Source: Amycolatopsis sp. 195334CR
Lineage (GTDB): Bacteria > Actinomycetota > Actinomycetes > Mycobacteriales > Pseudonocardiaceae
Assembly (NCBI RefSeq): GCF_017309385.1
Contig: NZ_JAFJMJ010000001.1
Span: 992,001 to 1,056,000 of the forward strand
Reading direction: 5' to 3'
Length of the DNA stretch: 64,000 nucleotides
Under the pieces are notes generated by a model. That model ran no database searches. It was not told where the DNA came from and saw only the letters and a list, made by a program, of their open reading frames with translations. A program made the translations under genes and the position numbers. Of the stretch, positions 8,026 to 15,228 are shown piece by piece. Positions within the stretch are counted from its first letter, which is position 1. Each line of letters starts with the position of its first letter.

Positions 8026-9004
8026 GCTGGCGCGGATCCCCCGATGCCAGCAGGTCGGCGTAAACCAGCGTCGAGGGCACGCTCCAGGCGGTCTCCTCGG
8101 GCACCTGCCAGAACCGCCGCCGGAGGTGGACGTTGCCGTCTTCCTCCGCGCGGACCAGGCGATGCCTGCCGATCAGCGAGAGCGGCGTCTCCTCGACGTA
8201 GAGCGTGAGGGACGAGGGGCGCAGATGCGGATCGATGAGGCTCGCCGCGGCCTCGCCGCCCACCAGCGCGCCGGCTGTCCGCAACTCGTGCTCCGAATCC
8301 GGCCACCACGAGAGGTCGCCGGCGGAGAACTCGCCGAGGGCGAGCGACGGCCCCAGCGCGATCGAATACGCCTCCGACCACCGGTTGAGCAGTTCCCCAC
8401 CCCTGGCCAGTCGCCGGCCACCCGCCGATTCGTACAGGTAGCCGCCCGCGGTGAGCTCGTCGACGACCATCTGGGCCGTACCCAGCGAAACGCCGCTCGC
8501 TGCGGCCAGTTCCCGCAACGTCAGCGAAGCCATTTCGGGCCAGCTGAGCAGGACGAACGCGACCTTGAGCCCAGCCTTGCCGAAGGCCCTGCTGCCGCGC
8601 GGGGCGGTCCTGGCGAGAGGCACGGTGGGCTTGCGGCGGCCACGGATGTCGATGAGGACGTCATCCCAGGCGAGGCGGGCGTTGCCCGCCGTGTCCACGT
8701 AGTCGATGCCGCGGGCGCGCAGCCGATCGGCCGCCGGATCGCTGATCGACGGCGCGACCACGAGCGCGGGATAGGCAGGCGGGATGTGCACGGCCGTCGC
8801 CAGCTCCGCGGTCAGGCGCTGCTTGACCTGCACACCGTAGCTGCGAGACGCGCCCCCACCCGAGGTGAGGTGCAGCACGGCATCCACCCCGTCGGCGGCA
8901 GGCTCCAGCTCGTCACGAAACCCGAGCTCCCCCAGCCGACGACGAACCGCCGCGAGCACCGAGCCCCCGTTCAAAAAATCCACGTGTTCGCGATCGCTGA
9001 ACAT
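7964..9004 (-). CDS. AbiEi-type antitoxin (type IV toxin-antitoxin)
   Basis: Protein of 346 residues starting MFSDREHVDFLNGG. An N-terminal nuclease-fold-like region (GVQVKQRLTAE, VAPSISDPAADRLRARGIDYVDTAGNARL) is followed by a winged-helix segment (SLTLRELAAASGVSLGTAQMVVDELTAGGYL) and a C-terminal domain typical of actinobacterial AbiEi-family antitoxins. In AbiE systems this protein represses its own operon. Its 3' end overlaps the frameshifted toxin. There is no normal ribosome site. Instead TTGCGT-17-CAGAAT lies so that transcription would begin at the A of the ATG, which suggests a leaderless transcript. Confidence 0.75.
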   Translation of the reverse strand: MFSDREHVDFLNGGSVLAAVRRRLGELGFRDELEPAADGVDAVLHLTSGGGASRSYGVQVKQRLTAELATAVHIPPAYPALVVAPSISDPAADRLRARGIDYVDTAGNARLAWDDVLIDIRGRRKPTVPLARTAPRGSRAFGKAGLKVAFVLLSWPEMASLTLRELAAASGVSLGTAQMVVDELTAGGYLYESAGGRRLARGGELLNRWSEAYSIALGPSLALGEFSAGDLSWWPDSEHELRTAGALVGGEAAASLIDPHLRPSSLTLYVEETPLSLIGRHRLVRAEEDGNVHLRRRFWQVPEETAWSVPSTLVYADLLASGDPRQREHGDRIRTSDDRLTRLDRT

Positions 9005-9010
9005 CCCCCA

Positions 9011-9039
9011 ATTCTGAACACCCCACCCACCCAACGCAA
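9011..9039 (-). promoter_or_regulatory. Candidate leaderless promoter of the AbiEi gene
   Basis: On the minus strand TTGCGT (9039-9034) and CAGAAT (9016-9011) are 17 bases apart, and the ATG at 9004 is 7 bases beyond the -10 box, exactly where transcription should start. Confidence 0.5.
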
Positions 9040-9059
9040 CCACCCCACCCACGCAACCA

Positions 9060-9203
9060 CCACCGAGGATCCGGAGGCTCGCCCGGCGGGGGCCCGGGGC
9101 GGCACCCAAACGCAACCACCACCGGGGGTCCAGGGGGCTTGCCCCCTGGCAGGGGTCCGGGGGCGGAGCCCTCCGGGCGGGGTCTGGGGGTTGCACCCCC
9201 AGA
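9060..9203. repeat. Cluster of GC-rich palindromic intergenic repeats
   Basis: Series of near-perfect hairpins between the antitoxin gene and the tmRNA: CCAGGGGGC-TT-GCCCCCTGG (9130-9149), TCTGGGGGT-TGC-ACCCCCAGA (9183-9203), plus imperfect GGTCCGGGGGCGGAGCCC and CCCGGCGGGGGCCCGGGGC blocks. They resemble the REP-like GGGTCC.GGGGGC elements scattered between genes in many actinomycete genomes. No gene is visible here. Confidence 0.6.
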
Positions 9204-9211
9204 AACACGAC

Positions 9212-9251
9212 GAGGCGAGAAGGTCTGCGTGTTCCGCAGACACTCCTCGCC
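9212..9251 (-). terminator. ssrA terminator
   Basis: Two-tier hairpin directly 3' of the tmRNA: outer GGCGAG/CTCGCC and inner GTCTGCG/CGCAGAC around a short loop. No clear U-run. Confidence 0.6.
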
Positions 9252-9261
9252 CCGAGTCGAG

Positions 9262-9630
9262 TGGAGGTGCCGGGAATTGAACCCGGGTCCTCTGGCGCCT
9301 CAACAAGGCTTCTCCGTGCGCAGTCCGCTCTGCCTCTACTCGGCCCCATCGGTCACGCGAACAAGCCGATGTGACGGGCCCAGCCACTGTTTGCTTCCCA
9401 ACCGGACCCCGTAGCCGGATCCGGCGGTAAGCCTCCTAGCTGATGCCGGCGACCGGGACGGAGGCACTCCCGGGCCGACAGACTACGCGCTCGCTCAGGC
9501 GGCGAGGGCGTAGTCGCGCTGGCTATTGGCCTTGGCGCTTATTGGTTTGCGATGACGCTTACGGTGGTCTCTCGCCTGCACCGGCACGCTTCCCTCGAAT
9601 CGACGTCCAAAGTCGAAACCGTTCACCCCC
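9262..9630 (-). ncRNA. ssrA: Transfer-messenger RNA (tmRNA)
   Basis: One-piece tmRNA of 369 nt that rescues stalled ribosomes with SmpB. The 5' end GGGGGTGAACGGTTTCGAC pairs with the 3' end GCACCTCC (seven pairs, one G-U), giving the acceptor stem with discriminator A; CCA is not encoded. The T-arm GGGTTCAATTCCC is at 9271-9285. The tag reading frame follows AATAAGC and encodes AKANSQRDYALAA then TGA (9495-9533), very close to the actinobacterial ...QRDYALAA tags. A TATGAT -10 element (9657-9662) lies upstream. Unlike in many genomes smpB is not adjacent; it is 6.4 kb away on the same strand. Apparent proteins crossing this interval are artefacts. Confidence 0.96.
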
Positions 9631-9817
9631 TGGTGGGTCGTTCTGACAACCTGTCCATCATAACGCGCCCCCGCAACCCGGTATTCCGCGTACTCCGAGA
9701 ACCAGCACGGTGGGGCTGGCCCTACCCCCGGCATGCCCGCGAGCACCATGGCCGCGACCACCCCCTTCCGGCGAAGCTTGAGCTCAAGCAACACCGACCG
9801 CCAGAAGGGAACCCGCC

Positions 9818-10516
9818 ATGACAACGCCACAGATCGAGCAGGACGGCAGCCGGTCACGTCCGCCGTTCGCGGGGTCGCTGGGCTTCCTGCTGATGAACCT
9901 GCCGCTCGGCATCTTCGCCTTCGTCCTGTTCCTCACCCTGTTCAGCGTCGGCCTGACCACCGCCCTCATCTGGGTGGGCCTGCCGATCACCGCGCTGGCG
10001 GTGCTGCTGTCCCGCGGCGCGGCCAGGGTGGAGCGGGCGCGCGTGTACGCCCTGCTCGACAGCTACATCCCGGTGCCGTACCGCGCCCTGCCCGAGAGCA
10101 GCCAGAAGGAACGCTGGAAGGCCCGCCTCAAGGACGGCGCCACCTGGCGCGACCTGGCCTACTTCGTCCTGCTCTTCCCGCTCGGCGTCATCCAGTTCTC
10201 GCTGGTCGTCACGTTCTGGGCGGTCAGCCTGGCCTTCGCCGGCCTGCCGATCTACTTCCGCTACCTGCCCGAGGGCGCCTACTACTTCCCCGCCTACGAC
10301 GCCGACCTGCGGTGGATCACCGTGGACTCCACCGTCGAGGCGCTGCCGTGGGCCGCGCTGGGCGTGTTGTTCATCGCCGTCTCGGTGGCGCTGACCAGGT
10401 CCATGGCGGCCGGCCACGTCCGGTTCGCCGCCGCGCTGCTGGGCCCGACCCGGCGCATGGAGGAGGACGGTTCCCCTTTTCCCGCCACCCCGGCGATGAC
10501 AACGGTGGCAGGATGA
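9818..10516 (+). CDS. Membrane sensor-domain protein (kinase-less paralogue)
   Basis: Protein of 232 residues made of two pairs of transmembrane helices (about residues 23-65 and 110-148) with a conserved TWRDLAYFVLLFPLGVIQF motif and a C-terminal helix near 175-195. This is the putative sensor domain (PF13796 type) that precedes histidine kinases in actinobacteria. The neighbouring kinase has the same domain (TWRDFGYLMIALPLGVIEF), so the two look like a tandem duplication in which this copy lacks the kinase part. AAGGGA ribosome site. It ends just before the kinase gene and is probably co-transcribed with it. Confidence 0.85.
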   Translation: MTTPQIEQDGSRSRPPFAGSLGFLLMNLPLGIFAFVLFLTLFSVGLTTALIWVGLPITALAVLLSRGAARVERARVYALLDSYIPVPYRALPESSQKERWKARLKDGATWRDLAYFVLLFPLGVIQFSLVVTFWAVSLAFAGLPIYFRYLPEGAYYFPAYDADLRWITVDSTVEALPWAALGVLFIAVSVALTRSMAAGHVRFAAALLGPTRRMEEDGSPFPATPAMTTVAG

Positions 10517-10548
10517 CGATCGTCGCCACCACACCGGAAGGAACCGCG

Positions 10549-11679
10549 ATGTCCCAGGAGGGGCCCGCGTTCGAGCAGCCGATGCCGTTCTGGCCCAAGG
10601 CCATCGGCTTCATGATCGGCAGCTTCCCCCTGCGCCTGTTCCAGTTCGTCCTGCTGGTGGTGCTGACCACGGTGGGCATCGGCACCCTGGTGATCTGGAT
10701 CGGTATCCCGCTGCTGGTGCTGGCCACCGGGCTGACCCGCTGGTTCGGCGACGTGGAGCGGCGCTGGGTCCGGGCCACGCTGAACACCCCGCTGCCCGAC
10801 GCCGAGCGCCTACCGCTGGAGGGCACCTGGCTGCAGCGCTGGCGCACCCGGCTGACCGACCAGACCACCTGGCGCGACTTCGGTTACCTGATGATCGCGC
10901 TGCCGCTGGGCGTCATCGAGTTCGCGCTCGGCCTGGCCGCCATCGTGCTGTTCCCGATCGCGATCTGGGTGCTGCCGTGGGTGGGCTGGCTGCACGGCAG
11001 CCTCGCGCTCTCCCTGCTCGGCCCGCCGCGCAACCAGCAGCTGGCCGCGAAGGCCCAGCACCTGCAGGCGTCCCGTGCCCGCGGCGTGGACGCCGCCGAG
11101 GCCGAGCGCCGCCGGATCGAACGCGACCTGCACGACGGCGCGCAGCAGCGGCTGGTGGCGGTGGCGATGAGCCTCGGCCGCGCGAAGTCCAAGCTGAACA
11201 ACGACCCGGACGCGGTCCGCGACCTGATCGACGAAGCGCATTCGGACGCGAAGCTGGCCGTCTCCGAACTCCGGGACCTGGCGCGCGGCATCTACCCGGC
11301 CGTGCTCGGCGACCGCGGGCTCGACGCGGCGCTCTCCGCGCAGGCGGCGAAGTCGCCGGTGCCGGTGGAGGTCTCGGTGGAGGTCGAACCCCGGCCGCCC
11401 GCCGCGGTGGAGACCACGGCGTACTTCATCGTCGGCGAGACGCTGACGAACATCGCCAAGCACTCCGGTGCCACGGCGGCGGCGGTGAAGGTGTGGCGCA
11501 CCGAGGACAAGGTGATCGTGGAGATCACCGACAACGGGCACGGCGGTGCCGAGGTGCGCAGCGGGGGTGGGCTCGCCGGGCTGGCCGACCGGGCTGCCAC
11601 GATTGACGGTGTCATCACCGTCGTCAGCCCGCCGGGTGGGCCCACGGTGGTCCGCTCGGACCTGCCGTGCACTTGGTGA
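10549..11679 (+). CDS. Sensor histidine kinase (HisKA_3/NarL-type)
   Basis: Kinase of 376 residues: N-terminal PF13796-like membrane sensor domain, then a dimerisation/phosphoacceptor helix RRRIERDLHDGAQQRL with the phosphorylated His about residue 195, the LRDLARGIYPAVL motif and an HATPase domain (ETLTNIAKHSGA, DNGHGG, GGGLAGLADR). The ATG at 10549 has GGAAGGA six bases upstream; another ATG at 10513 overlaps the upstream stop as ATGA and would add 12 residues. Partner is the LuxR-type regulator 30 bases downstream. Such systems in actinobacteria often respond to envelope stress; the signal is not known. Confidence 0.93.
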   Translation: MSQEGPAFEQPMPFWPKAIGFMIGSFPLRLFQFVLLVVLTTVGIGTLVIWIGIPLLVLATGLTRWFGDVERRWVRATLNTPLPDAERLPLEGTWLQRWRTRLTDQTTWRDFGYLMIALPLGVIEFALGLAAIVLFPIAIWVLPWVGWLHGSLALSLLGPPRNQQLAAKAQHLQASRARGVDAAEAERRRIERDLHDGAQQRLVAVAMSLGRAKSKLNNDPDAVRDLIDEAHSDAKLAVSELRDLARGIYPAVLGDRGLDAALSAQAAKSPVPVEVSVEVEPRPPAAVETTAYFIVGETLTNIAKHSGATAAAVKVWRTEDKVIVEITDNGHGGAEVRSGGGLAGLADRAATIDGVITVVSPPGGPTVVRSDLPCTW

Positions 11680-11709
11680 GCAGGCCGAACCTGGGGAGCC
11701 TGAAGAACT

Positions 11710-12354
11710 ATGCGTGTCGTCATCGCCGAGGACGCGGTGCTGTTGCGAGCCGGGATCCAGCGGCTGCTGGCCGACGAGGGCATCGAAACGGTGGCCGCCG
11801 TGGACAACGGCGACGACCTGCTCGTCGCGGTCAAGGAGCACCGGCCGCAACTGGCGATCGTCGACGTGCGCATGCCGCCGACCTTCACCGACGAAGGACT
11901 GCGGGCCGCGCTCGGCGCGCGTGAGGTCATACCGGGGCTGCCGGTGCTGGTGCTTTCGCAGTACGTGGAGGAAAGCTATGCGGTGGAACTGCTGTCCGGC
12001 GGGGCGGGCGGAGTCGGTTACCTGCTCAAGGAGCGCGTCGCCGATGTCGCCGAATTCCTCGACGCCGTCCGGCGGGTCGCCGGTGGCGGCACGGCGATCG
12101 ATCCCGACGTGATCGCCCAGCTGATGGCCCGCGGGCGGAAGAACCCCCTCGACGCGCTGACCGCGCGCGAGTCGGAGGTGCTCGGGCTGATGGCGCAGGG
12201 CCTGTCGAACACCGCGATCGCGAGCACCCTGGTCGTCTCGCACGGCGCGGTGGAGAAGCACATCGGCAACATCTTCGCGAAGCTCGGGCTGGAGGTCTCC
12301 GCGGAGGAGCACCGCCGGGTACGGGCGGTGCTTACCTACCTCGAACGCGGCTGA
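11710..12354 (+). CDS. LuxR/NarL-family response regulator
   Basis: Regulator of 214 residues. The receiver domain has the acidic pair Glu7-Asp8 and phospho-acceptor Asp52 (AIVDVRMPP), with lysine in YLLKERV. The C-terminal LuxR helix-turn-helix is LTARESEVLGLMAQGLSNTAIA..VEKHIGNIFAKLGL. It follows the histidine kinase and is its probable partner. Two candidate terminators follow the stop. Confidence 0.94.
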   Translation: MRVVIAEDAVLLRAGIQRLLADEGIETVAAVDNGDDLLVAVKEHRPQLAIVDVRMPPTFTDEGLRAALGAREVIPGLPVLVLSQYVEESYAVELLSGGAGGVGYLLKERVADVAEFLDAVRRVAGGGTAIDPDVIAQLMARGRKNPLDALTARESEVLGLMAQGLSNTAIASTLVVSHGAVEKHIGNIFAKLGLEVSAEEHRRVRAVLTYLERG

Positions 12355-12398
12355 GGCGGCGGAGGGCGGGGGGCCACCCCGGTTTTTTAGTGTGACTA

Positions 12399-12457
12399 CG
12401 GCGAAGGCCCCAAAGTCAAGGCGGGAAAGATGCCTTGACTTCGGGGCCTTCGCCGTG
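12399..12457 (+). terminator. Long-stem terminator after the two-component operon
   Basis: A 24-base stem with one mismatch (arms 12399-12422 and 12432-12455) and a 9-base loop, then TGTTTTGG. A shorter GGGG-CCA-CCCC stem followed by GGTTTTTT lies at 12370-12388. The long stem is nearly symmetric and can also stop the convergent cupin transcript. Confidence 0.75.
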
Positions 12458-12555
12458 TTTTGGGCTGTGGACCGGGGTGAGGGAGGGGTCTGGGGTGGGG
12501 GGTCTGTTAGTTGCCCGGGTCACCGTGGGTGGGTGGTTACGGCGGGTGGGGCGCG

Positions 12556-12930
12556 CTATTGCGCCCAAGGTGGGGTGATCTTCTCGCCGGTGGCCAGTAC
12601 GCCCTGGATGCCTCGCGACGTGCACACCGTCAGGTGCGCGGGTTCGCCGCCCGGGTTGCTCAGGCTGAACTCCCGGTCCGGCGGCAGGATGAACGCGTCC
12701 CCGGGGGCCAGGTGGTGCGTCTCCCCTTCAAGCGTGAACGCCACCTCCCCCGCGTTCAGCACGAAGACCTCCTCCTTGCTCACCCGGTGCGCCTCGCCCA
12801 CCTCGCCGGGGGCGACCTCCAGCGCCCACACCGCCAACTCCGCCGAACCCCGGCTCGGCACGCCCAGCGGCCGGAACCGCACCCCACCACGCGAGAACTC
12901 GGGTGCCCCGGCCAGCGTCGCCACGGTCAT
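12556..12930 (-). CDS. Cupin-domain protein
   Basis: Small single-domain cupin of 124 residues. Cupin motif 1 reads GEVGEAHRVSKEEVFVLNAGEV and motif 2 PGDAFILPPDREFSLSN, where PGD..P closes the beta-barrel. Only one histidine is clear in motif 1 (EAHR) with two glutamates, so a metal site is possible but reduced. It is divergent from a MarR-type regulator and shares with it a 100-base region containing three inverted repeats, which implies that the regulator controls it. Enzymatic role unknown; sugar isomerase-like or antioxidant roles are common in such pairs. Confidence 0.85.
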   Translation of the reverse strand: MTVATLAGAPEFSRGGVRFRPLGVPSRGSAELAVWALEVAPGEVGEAHRVSKEEVFVLNAGEVAFTLEGETHHLAPGDAFILPPDREFSLSNPGGEPAHLTVCTSRGIQGVLATGEKITPPWAQ

Positions 12931-12947
12931 GCGTCCACCTCCATGTA

Positions 12948-13010
12948 GTCAACCTGCTTGACGACCTTTAAGGTAAAGCCGGTTGACCAACTAGTCAAGC
13001 CGCTTGTCTA
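12948..13010. promoter_or_regulatory. Operator cluster between cupin and marR genes
   Basis: Three inverted repeats: GTCAA-CCTGC-TTGAC (12948-12962), TTGAC-CAACTA-GTCAA (12983-12998) and CAAG-CCG-CTTG (12996-13006). The first two share the same TTGAC/GTCAA half-sites. Their place between divergent genes fits MarR autoregulation plus cupin control. Confidence 0.7.
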
Positions 13011-13029
13011 TCTCGCCGGGAGGTGGCCC

Positions 13030-13491
13030 ATGGCCGACGGAGAGCTGCCCGCCCTGCTCGCGCTCACCTTCCGCGCGATCATGGACGGCATCCACGAGCA
13101 ACTCGCCGCCGAGGGCTTCGACGACGTCCGCCCGGCACACGGCTTCGCCTTCCAGTTCCTCTCCCACCGCCCCGACGGCGCCACCGCGGTGGAGCTCGGC
13201 GAACACCTCGGCGTCACCAAGCAAGCCGCCGTCCAGCTCACCGACGAACTCGAGAAGCGCGGCTACCTCCAGCGCCGCCCGCACCCGGTCGACCGCCGCA
13301 GCCGCCTGATCTCACTCGCCCCACGCGGATGGGCGTGCATCGAACGGGTGGTGGCCCTCTCCCGAGCCGCCGAGGCGCACTGGGCCCAACTGGTCGGCGA
13401 GGACCGGATCGACCAGCTCAGCGCGGATCTGCACGCGTTCGTGCGCGACGCGGCGACCCGGCGGCCGGTGACGTTGCGTCCGGTCTGGTAA
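13030..13491 (+). CDS. MarR-family transcriptional regulator
   Basis: Regulator of 153 residues with a winged helix (ATAVELGEHLGVTKQAAVQLTDELEKRGYLQR, then the wing RPHPVDRRSRLISLAPRG) flanked by dimerisation helices. DRRSR in the wing is the DNA-contact motif of MarR proteins. The ATG at 13030 is chosen because GGGAGGTGG lies just upstream; upstream in-frame starts would run through the operators. Probably represses itself and the divergent cupin gene through the TTGAC/GTCAA repeats. The ligand is unknown. Confidence 0.9.
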   Translation: MADGELPALLALTFRAIMDGIHEQLAAEGFDDVRPAHGFAFQFLSHRPDGATAVELGEHLGVTKQAAVQLTDELEKRGYLQRRPHPVDRRSRLISLAPRGWACIERVVALSRAAEAHWAQLVGEDRIDQLSADLHAFVRDAATRRPVTLRPVW

Positions 13492-13579
13492 CCCAAGCTC
13501 ACCCGTCTGAGGGCGGCACCGGGGGACCCGCTCCCCTACCATTAGCGGACGCTGTCGCCGGGTGAGGAGGAGATCGGCT

Positions 13580-13810
13580 TTGTCCGCAGGACCTGAGGAG
13601 TGCGTCCGCTTCTTCGGCGGCCCGCTCGACGGCCGGATCCAGGAATTCGGCGACACCGAGCCGGTGCGCGGCACCGTGATGCGCCACGTGCACCTGCACG
13701 ACGGCCCGAAGATCGAGACCCACTACGAACTCGACTGGAACGCCGAGCACGGCTGGGAGTACCGCCTCCGCCCGGCCGGCGAGGTAGGGCCAACCCCACC
13801 CCCGAACTAG
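13580..13810 (+). CDS. Small conserved-looking protein of unknown function
   Basis: 76 codons from a TTG with a strong AGGAGGAG eight bases upstream; a GTG six codons earlier overlaps that ribosome site. The sequence ECVRFFGGPLDGRIQEF, then VHLHDGPKIETHYELDW and GWEYRLRP, reads like a compact beta-rich domain with no low-complexity tail until the last 10 residues. I do not recognise it. It stands alone between marR and an acyltransferase gene. Confidence 0.6.
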   Translation: MSAGPEECVRFFGGPLDGRIQEFGDTEPVRGTVMRHVHLHDGPKIETHYELDWNAEHGWEYRLRPAGEVGPTPPPN

Positions 13811-13881
13811 GAAAACCGGAACCCGGAAAGGGCAGTCCGCCCCGCTGTGCCCGAAGGCCTTTTTGACCAGGCTCTTCAGTC

Positions 13882-15228
13882 ATGCAGACGAGCACAGCCC
13901 GTCCGAAACGGGACCTCTTCCTCGACGTCGTGCGCGCGGCCGCGATCGCCGGCGTGGTCGGCCAGCACTGGCTGATGCCGGTGCTCGGGTACGCGGACGG
14001 GCAGCTGGCCACCGGCAACGCGCTGGCCACCCCCGGCTGGTGGGTGTTCACCTGGCTGTCCCAGGTGATGCCGCTGGTCTTCTTCGCCGGTGGCGCGGCG
14101 AACCTGATGTCGCTCAACGCCGCCGCCAGCGATCGCACCTGGCTCGCCGCCCGCGTGCAGCGGCTGCTGCTGCCCGCGCTGCCGCTGTTCATGGTCTGGC
14201 TCGTTGTGCCCGAACTGCTGCGTGCCTTCGGCATCCCCGAACAACCGCTGGAGGTGGCCGGCGCGATCGCCGCCCAGCTGCTCTGGTTCCTCGCGGTGTA
14301 CCTGGTGACCGTGCTGGCCACCCCGCTGATGGCCGCCGCGCACCGGCGCTGGGGGCTGTGGGTGCCGGTGGTGATGGCGGTGGCCGGGGTGCTGGTCGAC
14401 GTCGCGCGGTTCAACGACCTCGGCCTGATCGGCTACGCCAACGCGGTGTTCGTCTGGCTCGCCGTGCACCAGATCGGGTTCCACTACGCCGACGGCCGCC
14501 TCGGCGCGCTCGGCAGGCGTGGCGCGCTGACCATGTCGGCCGCCGGGTTCGGGGTCACCGCGCTGATGGTCGCCTTCGGCCCGTACCCGGCGAGCATGAT
14601 CGGCATGCCGGGCGCCCCGGTGTCGAACATGAGCCCGCCGAGCGTGCTGCTGGCCGCGCTGGCGGTCGGGCAGATCGGCCTGCTGCTCGCGCTGCGCCCG
14701 GCGATCAACGCCTGGGCGGTCCGCAAGCCGGTGGCGGCCGCGTTGCGCTGGCTCGGCCCGCGCTTCATGAGCGTGTACCTGTGGCACATGCCCGCGCTGG
14801 TGGTGGTCGCCGGGATCGCCGTGCTCGGTTTCGGTTACCGCACCCCGGAACCCGGCAGCCTCGCCTGGCTGGTGGCGGCGCCGCTCTGGCTGGCCGCGAC
14901 CGGGCTGGTGCTGCTGGGCCTGCTCCGCGTGTTCGCCCGCTTCGAGGTCCGGAAGCTCGCCGACGGTCCGATCGCGCCGACCGCGCAGCTGGTGGTGGCC
15001 GGTCTGCTCGCCTCGGGCGGCCTGCTCGGCCTGGCCGCCACGGGGTTCACCACGCCGGCGGACAGCGGTCAGCTCGCCGGTCCGCTCCCCTGGGTCTTCG
15101 GCGTCACCGCGGCCTTCCTGCTGGCGGGCAAGCCGCTACGGCTCAAGACCCAGCAGGCGCGCCGGGGTGTCGTGCAGCACCTGCCGCAGGAACTGCTCCC
15201 CCAGCCGGTCGTCGGCAGCCGCCCATGA
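13882..15228 (+). CDS. Membrane acyltransferase (acyltransferase 3 / OafA-like)
   Basis: Integral membrane protein of 448 residues with 10 or more hydrophobic helices. The N-terminus RDLFLDVVRAAAIAGVVGQHW is the start of acyltransferase-3 proteins, with the conserved arginine and the catalytic-site histidine of the first helix, and FMSVYLWHMPALVV is the conserved late YLWH motif. These enzymes move acyl groups from the cytosol to sugars or lipids outside the membrane. No glycan gene is adjacent, so the acceptor is unknown. Its last 93 bases overlap the convergent amidohydrolase gene. Confidence 0.9.
   Translation: MQTSTARPKRDLFLDVVRAAAIAGVVGQHWLMPVLGYADGQLATGNALATPGWWVFTWLSQVMPLVFFAGGAANLMSLNAAASDRTWLAARVQRLLLPALPLFMVWLVVPELLRAFGIPEQPLEVAGAIAAQLLWFLAVYLVTVLATPLMAAAHRRWGLWVPVVMAVAGVLVDVARFNDLGLIGYANAVFVWLAVHQIGFHYADGRLGALGRRGALTMSAAGFGVTALMVAFGPYPASMIGMPGAPVSNMSPPSVLLAALAVGQIGLLLALRPAINAWAVRKPVAAALRWLGPRFMSVYLWHMPALVVVAGIAVLGFGYRTPEPGSLAWLVAAPLWLAATGLVLLGLLRVFARFEVRKLADGPIAPTAQLVVAGLLASGGLLGLAATGFTTPADSGQLAGPLPWVFGVTAAFLLAGKPLRLKTQQARRGVVQHLPQELLPQPVVGSRP

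Noticed and set aside
9139-9414. Open frames crossing the tmRNA
   Set aside because: tmRNA structure, acceptor pairing and tag frame explain the conserved sequence.
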